This document shows positions 22,416 through 34,732 of a DNA stretch of 64,000 nt, piece after piece. Under the pieces are notes generated by a model. The model was not told where the DNA came from. It ran no database searches and saw nothing but the letters and a program-made list of their open reading frames with translations. A program made the translations under genes and the position numbers. Each line of letters starts with the position of its first letter. The stretch's first letter is position 1. This DNA is from Isoetes taiwanensis (Eukaryota; Streptophyta; Lycopodiopsida; Isoetales; Isoetaceae), in assembly GCA_021234155.1 (NCBI GenBank), contig JAJEKV010000020.1, forward strand, positions 7,242,563-7,306,562, in the 5' to 3' direction.

Positions 22416-24553
22416 CTGTAAATTAAAAAAGCAAGCGCTCCCTTTGGTTAAATGTATCAGCATAAAAAATGACAACACACATATACAGACACCTTGTGCC
22501 ATGGCCCTAGTTCTCCAATGCAATGCGAGCAACTTTACAACAATAACAACATCTTCCTTTGATGCCTCTGCTACTCTTGTAATTACTTCCTCTATTCTAG
22601 AATCTACAAATTTAAATGCATTTCCTGCACATCATCCCCTGTTCGTTCTTGAAATTGTAACCAAATTACTAAAAGTTCAAGCCTCTCACCTTGTACAAAG
22701 ATTTTTCTCATTACATTTATTAAAAATGCCAAATCAAACCCATTACCACATGACAAAGTTCAAAGCCAGCTCCAAAGAAGGAGGATTGACGTAGCCAAGC
22801 CAATCCAATCCCCATCAAGCTAATTGTTTGTTCTACAAAAAATAACGGGAAAGAAAACTCGTCGAGTTAATGAAATGAGGACAATATACCATCCGCCTAG
22901 ATAGTTTTAAAACGACGCTTAAAGAATGAGCTTACCTTGTCACGAGCTAGGAGTTGGACTTTCAATTCCTCGCCCGGCGAAGTCGTTTCTTCAATTCTTT
23001 TACAACATCTCTTGCCCGCCTGTTTTAATTGAAACAGAAAAGTTATGTTCTTACTGGAGGGGGCGCTTTGGAAGCCGCACTTGTAGGCGTGCCAAGATTC
23101 TACCTCGTAGTTTCTCAACCGATGCTCTACCTCGCCAGAAATTTGTTGTTGCAAAGAAGTTCTCGAGCCGCTCGCGTCTTACGCCATCGTAACGCCTTTG
23201 GTCTTTTGCTCTGCCAGAGTTAGAAGGAATAGACCTAAAAATCTGTTGTTCGACCATCAGATCTAGAGATTGTCAAATCTTAGCCATAGGATCAAGTGAT
23301 TAAACCTCATCCATTGGATCTAGCACGACACTAAAACATTATAATATAGGAAAGATTTTTTTTCGATTTTTAGGTAATCGGAATTTTTTTTCCGGCGACT
23401 AAACCCTTCAAAATCTTAGGAAATGTGATTAGGAAAAATTCCAAAAACTTTTTTAGTCAAACCGGAAAATCCCAAATTAAAAGAGTTGATATCATAAAAA
23501 TACAGTTATAGACAGATTTGCCTTGTAATTGACAAGTGCCTCAACTCTAGTCAGTCATCCTGCTTTAGTGAGTGTTTATTCATGTACACATGGAGAACAC
23601 AACAGTTCTAGAGAAGAACAATAATCCTTAATTGTTGTCCTTGCATACTTGATTGATGTTCTATAATTGCACTACATATCCTGTAATATAAAGGACTATT
23701 AAGCTCGCGTATTAATATTCAGAAATCAGTTGAGTCACACAATCCTGTACTTTTATCACAAAATCCATCTTTATCTGGCAATTCCTCAGGAGGAGCACTG
23801 AGAATGAGAGCTGATGGAATGCCATAAACATTTTGCCATGAGTACTCATACCAAGGATATGATTAACTTCACTTGCATTGTCACATCATGCCTGTGATTA
23901 AAGCAATATTTGTTACAGATAACCTTAGTTTATGTCAAAGTTGAACAATCGCAGATGCATTTATCTGCTTTTGTGTGAGATCTAAAACAGCATAGCATGG
24001 TGTTTGCACCTTCTATTATAGCACCTCCAAGATCATTACAAGTAAGGACGTCTTTGACAAGCAGAGCATTTATCAAGTTTGCATGCAATCCATTAATGTA
24101 TCACTCAAATCTGCTCCTGCAAGAACAAAAAAGATGAGAACATGAACGGCATATTATTTGCTACATGTATCTTGCGAACAATACACTGCACAAGTATCTA
24201 CTTATTCCTTAGTAAAAACTAGATTCCCATGGGCAGTGCTATTGAAGCTTCAGAATTATATGGGATGCGGAAAGTTACAGGTATGAACGTAATCTTTAAC
24301 ATGTTGGCACAATCTTTGAGCTTTGAGGCATATGCTATAGTGATAGTAGTCTATGAAATAACATCATGCTCAGTCAGTTCATTTCATCAAAAATCTTGCA
24401 TTCTGAGATACTACCTATTACAGCCAAACCATAAGCAACAATGTAGCAGCAACTTGATGGAGGAGCACAAACGAGGATGGCAAAGCCAATGATAAAGCAC
24501 TTTGCCAATGTTCGAACTTGGCAACTTGGAAATGTTCAAATGAGTCTTGCTAT
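22416..24553. other. intergenic DNA
   Basis: No gene recognised. The first exon of the KIN17 copy was not found. Overlapping minus-strand open frames at 22897-23257 have no known motif. Sequence at about 23.5-23.8 kb (a TATAAAGGAC motif, then TATTAATATTCAGAAATC) has the look of an LTR promoter segment, but no paired terminus was found. Confidence 0.35.
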
Positions 24554-25260
24554 ATATTCTAAATGAGATGCACCCTGGACTACCACAATCATCGGATTTG
24601 TCTATCCTACGACCCAGATCATATGTTGGGGCCTCTAGGCACCTATCGTTTCGCTTATAGTCATTTATGATTGGAGGTGGCTATGATTTTGAAATATAAA
24701 ATACGATTTCGCCTAGGGTTTTGAGGGAATATCGAACTTCTATACGACCTCTATACGGCTTTGCCTAAGATTTTAGAATATGAGACACAGGGGCTCGAAC
24801 CTCTACCAAAATAACTCAATGTCCCAATAAGACTACTTTAACTAATATACCCAGTGACCTAATGTGATTATTTTTTATCTTGAATCTATGTTTTTTTTTT
24901 TATGATAATCCATTCAATTGTTTTAGAAATATATGGTCTATGGATTTAGGAATTGTTATTTTTACATCCATATCAAATCCCCCTGGAACCCTGTTATTTT
25001 GGTACATATTCTAAACGAGATGCACCGTGGACTACTACAGTCGTCGGATTCGTCGATCCTACGACCCAGATCGTACGTTGGAGCCTCTGGGCACCTCTCG
25101 TTTCGCTTATAGTCATTTATGATTGGAGGCGTCTATGATCTGAAATATGAAATACGATTTCGCCTAAGGTTTTGAGAGAATCGAACCTCTACACGACCTC
25201 TATACGGCTTTGCCTAAGATTTTAGAATATGAAATACGGGGGCTCGAACCTCTACTAAAT
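24554..25260 (-). repeat. two copies of a tRNA-like dispersed repeat (SINE candidate)
   Basis: Copy 1 (24554-24810) and copy 2 (25005-25258) are about 85% alike by eye, running from ATTCTAAA(T/C)GAGATGCACC to CTCGAACCTCTAC on the plus strand. On the minus strand each begins near GAGGTTCGAGCCCC, a match to the pol III B box. For copy 1, TAGGTCACTGGGTATATTAG lies about 50 bases further upstream (minus strand, near 24865), resembling an A box. That layout fits a tRNA-derived SINE head with an unrelated body. Copy 2 lacks a clear A box. Exact ends and target duplications are not resolved. Confidence 0.65.
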
Positions 25261-25446
25261 CCTAAAGGATCCATGACCATCCACATGCAATGACTCACCC
25301 GATTCATACATACTAATAATTCTTGGGATATCAGTTTGATCAAATACCCATTTCAAGACTGAGAAGTTCTACTTTTGCACCTGGAACATGCCTAACTACC
25401 AAGTATGCTCCTCATGTTGAACTGAATAAAAATCCTTCTCTCTTTT

Positions 25447-26038
25447 TTACTTAGGCAAGTGCAATTGTGCTTCATAATTTGGTCCCATAGCATAGTTCAT
25501 GAGAACCATGGAGACTCTTTCATACTTTGCCTTGCTGGTTAGCTCCATCTCGTCAAGCTTAAGGCATACATCTAATTGCTCCACCTTCGAATATTCAACA
25601 TTGTAAAAGACAACCATGAGTTTTAAAATATTTTCTAGATCAAACCAAATGTTATGTTTCTCATTGAGACTGATCACATCACATTCAGTGCCATCCGCTT
25701 TCTTTTAAATGCATGGGGCTCCACATTCAATCGTGTGCATGGCCCCAAGAACCTCTTCAACTATCGTGTTCCTCTTTCTTCTGATGTTCTCAACTGTCTA
25801 TGGAAGTGGAATGATTACTTTCTTAGTACCTAATGATTTTAATGCAGCTTGAAAGGGTTTGAATAGGTTTCTGTATCCTTGTTTACTTAATCCAATAGTG
25901 TCACAGGTGGTCTGAACTTCATCTGCATCCATGTTTGAATATATTTTCTTTATTACCATATCTAATATCTCTCTCTTCAACCCTATATTGCATGGCTCAT
26001 TTAATAAAGCGAGAATCTCATCTCGTGAAGCCATATTA
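25447..26038 (-). pseudogene. downstream part of the gene split by the 26-44 kb retroelement
   Basis: The minus strand continues, in the same frame, the open reading frame at 43857-44157 on the far side of the retroelement. It reads MASRDEILALLNEPCN, then GLSKQGYRNLFKPFQAALK, and reaches a stop at 25798. The same frame reopens with VEEVLGAMHTIECGAPC, has another stop, then continues to 25447 with SLNEKHNIWFDLENILKLMV and LDVCLKLDEMEL. I do not recognise the family. The size and style suggest a multicopy plant protein or the gene of an older transposon. Two in-frame stops mean it was probably already decaying, or that these stops mark retained introns. Confidence 0.65.
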
Positions 26039-27568
26039 TGTGACGTTCCACGTATTTATACGATATACATATAAATATACTGACACGTCACGTAGTAGGC
26101 ATACGCCACCATGGGGTATGTTAATTTAGGGGGTTGACCTAAAAGGGATGCTAAATTAATAAAACCTAATTAAGGGTATTTTTGTCTTAATTAACCTAAT
26201 TAGTTTAATTAGTTAATTAATGACATGCCACCTGGCCCAAATCGATTGGGCAAGACAGGGTTTCCAATTGGGACACCCAAATTAGGGCTTTTGGGCTCCA
26301 ATTCGAATTAGGAGCAGCTGGAGATGGAGGAGGAGAAGCAGCAGCCAGGCACCCTTCAGCTAGTCGAGATGGAACAGCCCAAGACCGATTTGACGGTTAG
26401 TCAGTTGGTTACTTTGTTGATCTATAGCATAGCGCCTCTTTGTGGTGTGTTCTCTCTCTGTTTTTCTTTGTGGGTTACCTGTTAGGCTAACCCTTGATTG
26501 ATATGGTGAGTATTCTTATCTCTAGTCTCTGTATGTGCTTTGGTTGATGGTTTAGTAGTTCTTTGCTTAGTTAGCACTCCGGAGATGGGGGATTACGGGG
26601 GCCTCTGAGCTCATGTATAGTAGTATGCTCCTAGATAGAGCCCCAGTATATTCCCATTAGATGCGGCTCACATGTACAAGATCCCACCGATTTTGTGGAA
26701 TCTATGGCATCATTGAAGCACCGGATAAGGGGTAGAGGATGAAGTGTGGGGTGGGGTCTCGCCTGAGCATAAAAGGCTACGGGGACTCCTTCAGTGAGCT
26801 AGGCCTAATAGTCGGTCACGTAGAGGGCCGGGTATGGGTCTGACACTCCCTGGGTACAGTGGTGTGATCATCCTGTACTTTGAAGATAAAGTTAGGGGAG
26901 TAGGTCGGGTACGGATGCGGGGGTCGCTGATGCGGCACGTGTCCTCTAGTTCACCCATGGATTCACTGCGACTCTGGAAAGGGACACTTCTCTGACCTGC
27001 CTCATCGGACCGGGGAGATGTAATCCGGAGTAGTCCCGAAGGGTGATTCCTTGGGATTGCGTCTCCGGAAGGCTACAATGGTGCCTTAGCTTGGCTCAGC
27101 TCATCTGCAAAGTGTGCACAGGAGGGGCGGATGGAGTGGACTACCCTAGCCACTGTTCTATGCTAGCCAACGCCAGGTTATACCTCTGTCTGCTGATCTC
27201 TTGAGACCGAGCCGTCAGTCTTTCCTCACAGGAGTCTGAGCCGGGGTAGAACTTGGGGTTTGGGGTGTTTTCCTTAGGATTAGATGCATCTTCTTTGCCG
27301 TTAGTACTTGGATGGATGTGCCACCCTTTGTGGTGGTTATTTATATATGATTTATGCTGTATGCTAACATGTATTCATGCTTCCGCGACCTAGGAGTCCC
27401 ATTGAAGGCGTGGGCCGAATGACACCTCCGTGTCCTTCACCGGGCATCTTTCTATGGATGGTCCGAGTTAGACGGAGGGTCCTGCTCATGGTGAGCTGGT
27501 TGCCATGGGAGGGGGAAGTCCCTGTATGTATACGTCCGGAGCGCTGTATATATTCAGGGAGCGTCACA
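26039..27568 (+). repeat. 5' LTR of the composite element
   Basis: 1,530 bp with termini TGTGACG and CGTCACA. It shares long blocks with the inner LTR at 37107-38605 (for example GCAAAGTGTGCACAGGAGGG), so the two LTR families are related but diverged. Confidence 0.97.
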
Positions 27569-27569
27569 A

Positions 27570-27581
27570 TGGTATCAGAGC
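27570..27581 (+). promoter_or_regulatory. primer-binding site for initiator tRNA-Met
   Basis: TGGTATCAGAGC is the exact complement of the 3' end of plant initiator tRNA-Met. It is one base downstream of the 5' LTR, the standard position for minus-strand priming. Confidence 0.97.
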
Positions 27582-27888
27582 ATGATCTTGGTAGACCAAA
27601 TCATTGCACTGGCCATGTACTAACACGCTAGACCGTTAAGTAGAGAGGATAGCTCTAGAGTACTTTTAGATCTCTTGAGTAGTATGGTTGATGTGTTTGT
27701 TAGCAAGTTAGGCTTGTGGGTGTGTAAGTTTAGTTACTTTTTAAAGTATGTGTATATTTGTCTTGGTTGTACTTCATGGGGTGCGGATCGGGCGCGCAAG
27801 GGCACGGTGCCATCGACTCTGGGACCTCGGGAATGACCTACGGGCGACCTGGGACAGCAGTCGAGCGAGTGTGGACCCCACGAAATCG

Positions 27889-28130
27889 GTCGAAACCCTA
27901 ATGGGCGGGCAGGGGGTACCTGGGGTTCCCTAGCGCGCGTGGCGAGGTCCGGGTAATAGCTGCCTGCAGACCTAAAAACGTGAATTAAAAAAAAAAAAAA
28001 AAAAAAATGGTGAAACCCTAATCGGCGGGCAGGGGGTACCCGTGGTTTTCTGGCGCCTGTGGCAGGGTCGCGATAGGGCCTGCCCGTAGACCACAAAAAA
28101 AAAAAAAAAAAAATAAAAAAAAAAAATAAA
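27889..28130 (+). repeat. two-copy tandem of a GC-rich 120-bp unit with A tracts
   Basis: GAAACCCTAAT(G/C)GGCGGGC and GGGGGTACC occur at 27892 and at 28012. Each unit ends in a run of about 20 A residues. This is the first part of the element's untranslated leader. The A runs suggest retroposed units or replication slippage. Confidence 0.8.
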
Positions 28131-28140
28131 TTAAATTTCA

Positions 28141-28366
28141 CCCGCGTTTTGAACCCATGACCTTCTACTTCCAACTTTAGGTCCTTACCAACGTGCTACA
28201 TTTCTTTTTATGCAACATGTATGTTTTACGTTTTTGTTATACATATCTAATGTTCTATTGCTACACCACAACTCTTTTTAAAAGAAAGAGGCATATGGTG
28301 GGATTGAACCCCTAAACTCCTACAACCAAGCCAACCCCTTTACCAATGGGCTAAGTTCCTCTATCA
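28141..28366 (-). repeat. two tRNA-like box pairs
   Basis: On the minus strand, 28200 to 28141 reads TAGCACGTTGGTAAGGAC, then GGGTTCAAAACG after about 30 bases. A second pair at 28366-28290 reads TTAGCCCATTGGTAAAGG, then GGGGTTCAATCCC. Spacing and sequence match pol III A and B boxes. Neither forms a full tRNA cloverleaf, so they are most likely SINE heads or tRNA fossils. Confidence 0.5.
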
Positions 28367-28369
28367 AGG

Positions 28370-31300
28370 AATATAATAGTTCTCGTTTTATTTATAGTGG
28401 CTTTGTTTTCTATTTAAATTAGAAGACTACCTTCCATGTAACCCATGCTGTGGTAGCAACAACTCCGCCGGACTTGTGCAACCATGCTGAGCTATGAATC
28501 ACTTAAGAGTTATTATCATCACTACGGAATGTCTCCGCAACCATATTGACATACGTTCACGTTGAGCGATGGAAGGAAATTCCTCGGAGTAGGGAAAAAA
28601 AAAAAAAAACTTCCAAGTTGGATTTTAAACCACTATTCACCTTGGATATTTTTTTAGGCGACGATAATAATGTCCAGTTATCAGCGTTCCTCGACCTATA
28701 ACTTTAATTATTTTTCCTTTGGTAGATGCCTTGATAACACAATTTCTTCGGGCCTTGCCATGATTCAATCCATACTACATTCATATGCTTTATATTAGAC
28801 CTTATTCTACGTTATATAAGTAATGTTTTATAGATATAATTCTCTAGTGTCTAAACATTGACTCGTCTGATTTCCCAGAGAAAGGATCTCTTCTCGCCCA
28901 CCCAACTAGGGACTGCCATGCAGCACCCCTCTAGACCATGGGTAGCTTTATTCCTACCACCTTCACTACTTCTTCTCAATGGTCGTGTTTTTTTTATGGA
29001 CCATTTTCCCAGACCACGATACAAACTCTGTAATACGTAGAGAACGCTTGTGTTAGAACCCCCACAACAATGTCACCACTTATTCCAATCAATCCCCGGT
29101 ACAAACTTTAGTATTATTTTGTGCCAAAAAAAATTCACTGCCTATATGGCTGTGAGTAATAATCTGCACCAGACGCCTGTCAAATTGACAGCGGTCTACC
29201 CTCTTTTGGTGTTCTTCCACCCTAATGGTCCAATGGCATCCAACCATTGTTGACTAATCACCTCCTTCTAGGATATCTTGATATGGTTGGGGCAAAGTAT
29301 TTCCAACCATTATTTTAGTGCCTAAACGTCCTTAGGTTCCGCAAATGACCTTACATATGTCCAAGCGATTATGTGAGTATCATAGAGCATAGTACCATCC
29401 AAAGACCTCTCAAGATAGGCCTCCCCTATTAAGAGCTCTTCTGTTCAAGTCTCTGGGGGTCCGTCATATGTCCTCATGGACGCTGCCAATCTGGCATCAC
29501 GTATAAATGCTATCTACATATCTATTTATTTATTACGAATGTCCTTGGTGAATTCAATTCACCATCTTGTCCTAGGACATGGAAGTCTTCTTCCTTAAGC
29601 CATACACCAAATCTTTAAAGAGTTTTTCAGCTCTTCCTGCCTTTCAAGCCGCATGCATATCTTTGCATGTTGGCAAAGAACACCCTTCATGTTAGGTCAT
29701 AACCTTCCAATCCAGATTGCTAGATATCATTCATAAGGGCCCTCTATTCCTCCTCTTCTTCTCGATTTTCAGTATTCTGACCCTTACGCCTGCCACAACG
29801 TATATAAATTACCCTTCTGTTGTGACCTTATTCAGTAGAGTCACCAATCCAATTACTCCTTTACCTATCCGTTAACCGTCTTGTGGCTTTTAAGCCGCTA
29901 TTATGTGGCCCTATGTTGTCAACCCACCTATCATTAGGGGTTATGATTCAACCTTGTCCTACATCCTCGCAATGTTAGTCATTACCTTTCTCTGTCATGA
30001 TGCTATAACGTTGTTCTGGTATTCCAAATGACTTGGCATCCTCATTTATGTCATAGTCATGGCCTAAGAGCGGGTGAGCCTTCGTAAATTACCTGGAGTC
30101 ATCAAGGTGCCTGCTGGGTATTTTGTGAGTCTCCCTACAATTGCCTACGTTTGATATGACCCGGACTTGTATCAATCTTTGAGTCCTGTATATTCTAACT
30201 TGCACCTCCATGTAACCCATGGCGTTCACCTCTGCCTGATCCGAGTATGGATCATGTGGGAAAGCTAGTTTTAGGTGTCTATTCAAGATACATTTGATCT
30301 TCTCGCATGTAACTGCTAGTCGCTACCTATCCTGGAATCGTACTATTGTACTATTCAACCCCATCATCTTAAGTTTCATTCTATGGACCGTTAACATTTC
30401 TTTCACGTGCCAACTACCACATCATGACCCTAGCATGCAACCGATTTACGGTCCTTTGCACATTTCGAATATATCTCCAGGCCTTTCTTTAGTAACTTTG
30501 GAGTACACTCGTCTTTCTCTCCTTGTATTGGCACTTAGATTACCTCTAAGATGTTTATCGTATGTGTATATGCTATGTACATAATAAACATATATCCACA
30601 TTCCACAATGCTAGAGCTCTGCTCTAACTTAGCTAAAGTGTAACCTTGGTCGTTCTTTCAAACAAAACCCATTGCCTATGTACCTTTATATTGTGGCTCT
30701 GCCACCTGCTTCCCAAATGGATAGGGGCCAACTCTATGTTGGACTTGTATATGTTGCCTATACTTTGATAGGGTCTCTGGCTATCTTAACCATTCCTTTA
30801 GTGCCTTACGGTACTTTAACCCCCTACGTAAACTATGATTCCCCCCACGGGATTATGCCATAATTCCAAAGGTTTCTACCACAGTCGAAGGCCTTTTCTA
30901 AAGGTTCCTTCAGTTAAATATCCTTTGTGTTCCGCCATGCTTTGTCACAATTAACCTATTTTTTTTCTAAAGTTATCAGGTGCACTTCAGCTTTTGATCA
31001 GTTTCAAATGCTGTTGTCTTGGGCTCCCTCATAATGAAGTGGAGGTACTAAAAACCTCTTGGTCTCTTAATAGGAAAACCCAATGTCTCAATCTTCATTA
31101 GTAACCACCATATGATTATCCAATTCCTTACCCTCTTAAGAGTTTCAAAGTCATAATCTCTAATGGGACTATGCCTCAACGCAACGGATCCTCCAGCTTC
31201 TAGGATTGTTCCCCGCGAGTAGGGTAACTCTTACGATATACGGACTACTGGTCTATAATCTCACCCCTTCTGATCTATACACCTCGTCTTGATTTTTTAT

Positions 31301-32050
31301 CGGGACTTGGAATTCCTATGTATTGCCTCTTCTCGATTACCCTAAAGGTATAATCACCAAAGTCATCGTACTCCTTCCTTTCTTCCATTAGGGAGACGTA
31401 ATATTTTACACACCTTCTTATTCCCAAAACCGAATAGATGTTCTCAACTTATAACGCTGAAGGAATTCATTGGTATCTAGAACCTTTCGGTAGTTAAGCT
31501 CTCATTATCGGTTATTTCAACATCGTTCCAACCATCCTCGGGATGTTTTTGAATGTAACATCATCGTATATGCTAGACTTACTCTAGCTATTTTCACTGC
31601 TTTAAACTCTTTCCATATCCCTTAGTACGACGTATCTAAGACAGTCAACTCCAACCATAGGGATAGCTTGAATGTATGACTAAGGTAGGTGGCCAATGAA
31701 CATCTCACCAAGGAGAATGTGCTCTGGACTCGATATCGCGTGTGTATCCCGAGGAAGTAATGAAGATAAGAGTTCCTATACGAGTCGTTAAACATGGCCA
31801 CTAGGACTTAGGGTGGCATTTGCCCCTGTGGAATTTGTGACTCAATTTTGAAAGAAACTAAACTTTAGTTTTTGAACGAGGCGCAAGCTGTGAGACCTCC
31901 TACCATTTCTTCACCAGAACTTGCCCGAATGATCTTCAACCTGTTGAATAGCATCTTTAGGTAATCCAGCCACGCTCAAACACTTGAACTAGTCTTCTAG
32001 AATTGCCCAACCCCAGGAATTTTCCAAGTCATCCAAAAATTAGGGTTTCC
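28370..32050. other. long non-coding interior of the composite element
   Basis: About 3.7 kb with no open frame above 100 codons and no recognisable retroelement domain on either strand. The plus strand is pyrimidine-rich and G-poor. It may be a long untranslated leader or a very old reversed insertion. Confidence 0.5.
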
Positions 32051-32058
32051 CCCTTTTC

Positions 32059-32066
32059 TATAAATA
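32059..32066 (+). promoter_or_regulatory. TATA box upstream of the 368-codon ORF
   Basis: TATAAATA, in the context TTTTCTATAAATAGGTCC, lies 115 bases upstream of the ATG at 32181. It is a canonical plant TATA box, with CA-containing start candidates 25-35 bases downstream. It suggests that the ORF has, or had, its own promoter, or that an LTR remnant ends here. Confidence 0.6.
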
Positions 32067-32180
32067 GGTCCCTCATTTCACACATAGCACCCTACAAGTT
32101 TGCTCCTGCCTTCTTAGCCGATTTTCCAACTCCCTGAGGCGCTCTTGCAACCGTTTGATACCCTCTTCCGCATTTAACCA

Positions 32181-33287
32181 ATGGCAACCTCTGATTTTCG
32201 CAGATGGTACAGCGCCAGCGCTCATGCTGCCGAGGCCGACATCGACCAAATTTTCCATGTCTTCAGGAAGGAGGTAGATGTCCAAGCAACTTTGCATGCA
32301 ACCCCAACTTACAGTAGAGTCCTGTCTGAATTCCAAGCTAGGGTAGAACCAGCACTAGTGCAACTCCCACCTTGCATAGGTTACTTTGTTCCTAGGCAAT
32401 CCCTGCAAGCAGCTTTAGGCGATGTTCCAAACATTGCCAAGTACCTGACAAACAAGGCGCAGCGCACGCCCGAGCCAATGGTCCTAACTGTCAATAGGAC
32501 CAAATATTTCTCTTTCAACACTGCCTTGGCAATTTTTCTTACCCATCGCGCCGAGAACACTGTGGGAGAAACCTCCATTCCCCCCATGGACGTGGACCCA
32601 TTAGCCATAGCAGCAGAACAACGGCTCCTTACGCAATACGAACAGGAGCAGGAAGGAAAAGAAGAGGAGGACTCAGAAGAACAGGAATCAGAAGAGGAGG
32701 AAGACTACGTCGAGCTCGACCCAGCAGAAGAGCGGCGACAAGCAGAACAAGAGTGGCAAGACTTCGAAAGAAGCCGCCAAACTCTTAGAGTCGCGCCGCC
32801 CCTTGGGCTAGGCATTACAAGCCTAGCCCCCATCATTGTCGAGGGCGAAGAATTTTTGCTCCTAAGCGACATCCAAAACCTCCCGGAGTGCAGGGAAAGG
32901 GAGTATCGACCTGAAGAGTTGCTGCACCAACTCCGAAGAACGGACCTGGACGACTTCATCGTCCGAGGAGCCTCCGACTTCCCACTCCAAGTAAGGGAAG
33001 CCGACACTTACACGGGAGAGTCGACCTCCTCGACATCCAAGCCTACAAAGAAACATCGAGGCCGGATGATGGAGGCGTGCCAGCCGCAAAACCAATCGGC
33101 CGACGGAGGAAGAGTTCCTTGCTCTACAGGAACAGATGGGGATCCGCCATGCGACATCGAACATCTTAACGGCAAAGCTCTTCTAAGAACGCCTCCTAAG
33201 AGAAGAAGAGGCGAAGTTCGACCTCGAGAGAGCTTCAAAGAATCGCCGTCGAGACTACAGGGAGCTCACCACAGTAGAGGTAGATGA
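32181..33287 (+). CDS. 368-codon ORF of unknown function inside the retroelement
   Basis: This is the longest uninterrupted frame in the 17.8-kb element. The N-terminal 130 residues (MATSDFRRWYSASAHAAEAD onward) look globular. Residues about 155-200 are strongly acidic with coiled-coil character (EEEDSEEQESEEEEDYVEL). A Leu-rich part follows (EEFLLLSDIQNLPE), then a basic tail. No protease, RT, integrase or CCHC motif is present. In another frame, helical sequence starts before this ORF ends (EEEFLALQEQM from about 33106, a TAA at 33184, then EEEAKFDLERASKNRRR). It continues to 33516 (DRSLRYYLPLLTDGRIAV), so a frameshift near 33.1 kb has probably truncated a longer protein of about 440 residues. 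It could be a diverged gag N-terminus or an accessory or captured ORF. Confidence 0.5.
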   Translation: MATSDFRRWYSASAHAAEADIDQIFHVFRKEVDVQATLHATPTYSRVLSEFQARVEPALVQLPPCIGYFVPRQSLQAALGDVPNIAKYLTNKAQRTPEPMVLTVNRTKYFSFNTALAIFLTHRAENTVGETSIPPMDVDPLAIAAEQRLLTQYEQEQEGKEEEDSEEQESEEEEDYVELDPAEERRQAEQEWQDFERSRQTLRVAPPLGLGITSLAPIIVEGEEFLLLSDIQNLPECREREYRPEELLHQLRRTDLDDFIVRGASDFPLQVREADTYTGESTSSTSKPTKKHRGRMMEACQPQNQSADGGRVPCSTGTDGDPPCDIEHLNGKALLRTPPKRRRGEVRPRESFKESPSRLQGAHHSRGR

Positions 33288-34389
33288 CTTTGCGGGCAGA
33301 CACAGAGCTGGATGCCGAGTGGCCGAGGACCCGTCACGCAACGACAGGTCGTTGCGGTATTACCTCCCCCTGCTGACGGATGGAAGAATAGCGGTAATTC
33401 ACCGCAAATTCACCCCCAGAGGCGAGGAAGGAGTATCGATGCTAATTGCGCTCTCAGGATTTGGCCGGCATCTTGCGTGTTACCCCTCAACACCGAAAAG
33501 CATGTCATCCCGGTGAAGAGAGCGGTAGCACTCGATGATTTTCGACTTCGCCATACCTTCACAAAGGGAAGATCAAGGTGACCGCGACTTATACCTCCGG
33601 CATGAGTGGAAGACTTGGCGAGAGCTTTGCAGGGTGGATCTTCAGTCAACGTCCTTAGGAACTTGGGTCATTCAGTGGGAACAGCCCAAGTGAAGAAGTT
33701 CCTAGAGGACAATCCATCCTACCGGCGACATCAAGAATAGTTAGCAATCTTGATACCGGAAGTCTTTTGTAGTAAACATATTATATAATATGAATATAAC
33801 TTCTTTGCATTTTTAAATGTTTTGTTGATATATTTTGTCCCGCAACTATACCAACAACACATATAATGCAAATGAACAAAAAAATGAAACTAACCGTACA
33901 ACCATGACCAATTGTGTATGCGAGAAAGGGAACAACGAACGGTCGAGCAAAACGAGGCCCCCAAGATGAAGAAACTCCCCGACAGCAACCCCTTCAAAGG
34001 AACCTCTTCGAGGGATATGGCCCCATGACACCCGAAGAAGAGTTGTCGCAGAGATGAAACAGACCTGACCAGATAAAGGCCCTACTAGCAGCCCAAGCAT
34101 CAGCCGGGCCACAAACGACACCCCGAAAGTCGGGGAAAGACAAGAAAAGGAGTAAGAGAAGGAGGTCCCCAGCACGAGACCTCCGAATCAAAGCACAACC
34201 CTCGGACTCGAGTCCCAAAAGAGGTCGAAGCAGGGGCCCGGACCGTAGAGACGAGCGTATGACACTAAGGCCCCGGATTACCGTAAGAAGGTGGACTCAA
34301 AGATCGGGCAATGTGTGGAAAGCCCGAAATTCGAACAGCTTCTGGGGCGAACAGATCCGGCTTAGAGGCGAAGGCATGGCTGGACCTAA

Positions 34390-34732
34390 ATGAGTGAGTA
34401 CGGCAATGCCTATAGCATGAAGGACAAAGACAAAGGCGGTGGTGGCGGCGGTAACCCCGAAAGGAGCCGCGACGCGATATGGTGGAAGGGCTATGCCAAA
34501 GCCCATGGGTTGAGCAGGGACGCATGCCGATTTAAGAAGTTCTCAAAAGCTTTCAAGAAACACTATGTTCCTCGGGAACACAAGTCGAACATGATGCAGC
34601 AGTTTTACAGATTGCAGCAGGGGTACAAGACGGTGCAGAAGTACACCGAAGAGTTTATGAGACTAAGGCTATATGTGCCAAAGCTGAGCGAGAAACACAC
34701 AGTGGAAAGCTACATAGAAAGCTTAATGTGGT
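34390..34732 (+). pseudogene. gypsy gag fragment
   Basis: The frame KDACRFKKFSKAFKKHYVPRE style sequence, then QFYRLQQGYKTVQKYTEEFM and RLYVPKLSEKH, matches the retrotransposon gag (capsid-like) domain of Ty3/gypsy elements. Upstream, from about 33.87 kb, the frame is broken by many stops. Downstream the gag sequence ends abruptly at about 34732, where it is joined to the end of RNase H. The zinc knuckle, protease, reverse transcriptase and most of RNase H are therefore missing. The junction lies within a few bases of the gag stop. Confidence 0.85.

Noticed and set aside
22234-22794. 186-codon plus-strand open frame
   Set aside because: It overlaps the KIN17 pseudogene on the opposite strand and has no motifs, so it is a shadow.
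28141-28366. Functional tRNA genes
   Set aside because: A and B box-like motifs are present, but the acceptor and anticodon stems do not pair into a cloverleaf.
30089-30286. Reverse-strand gypsy pol in the 28-32 kb interior
   Set aside because: Short minus-strand frames exist, but no RT, integrase or protease motif could be found.
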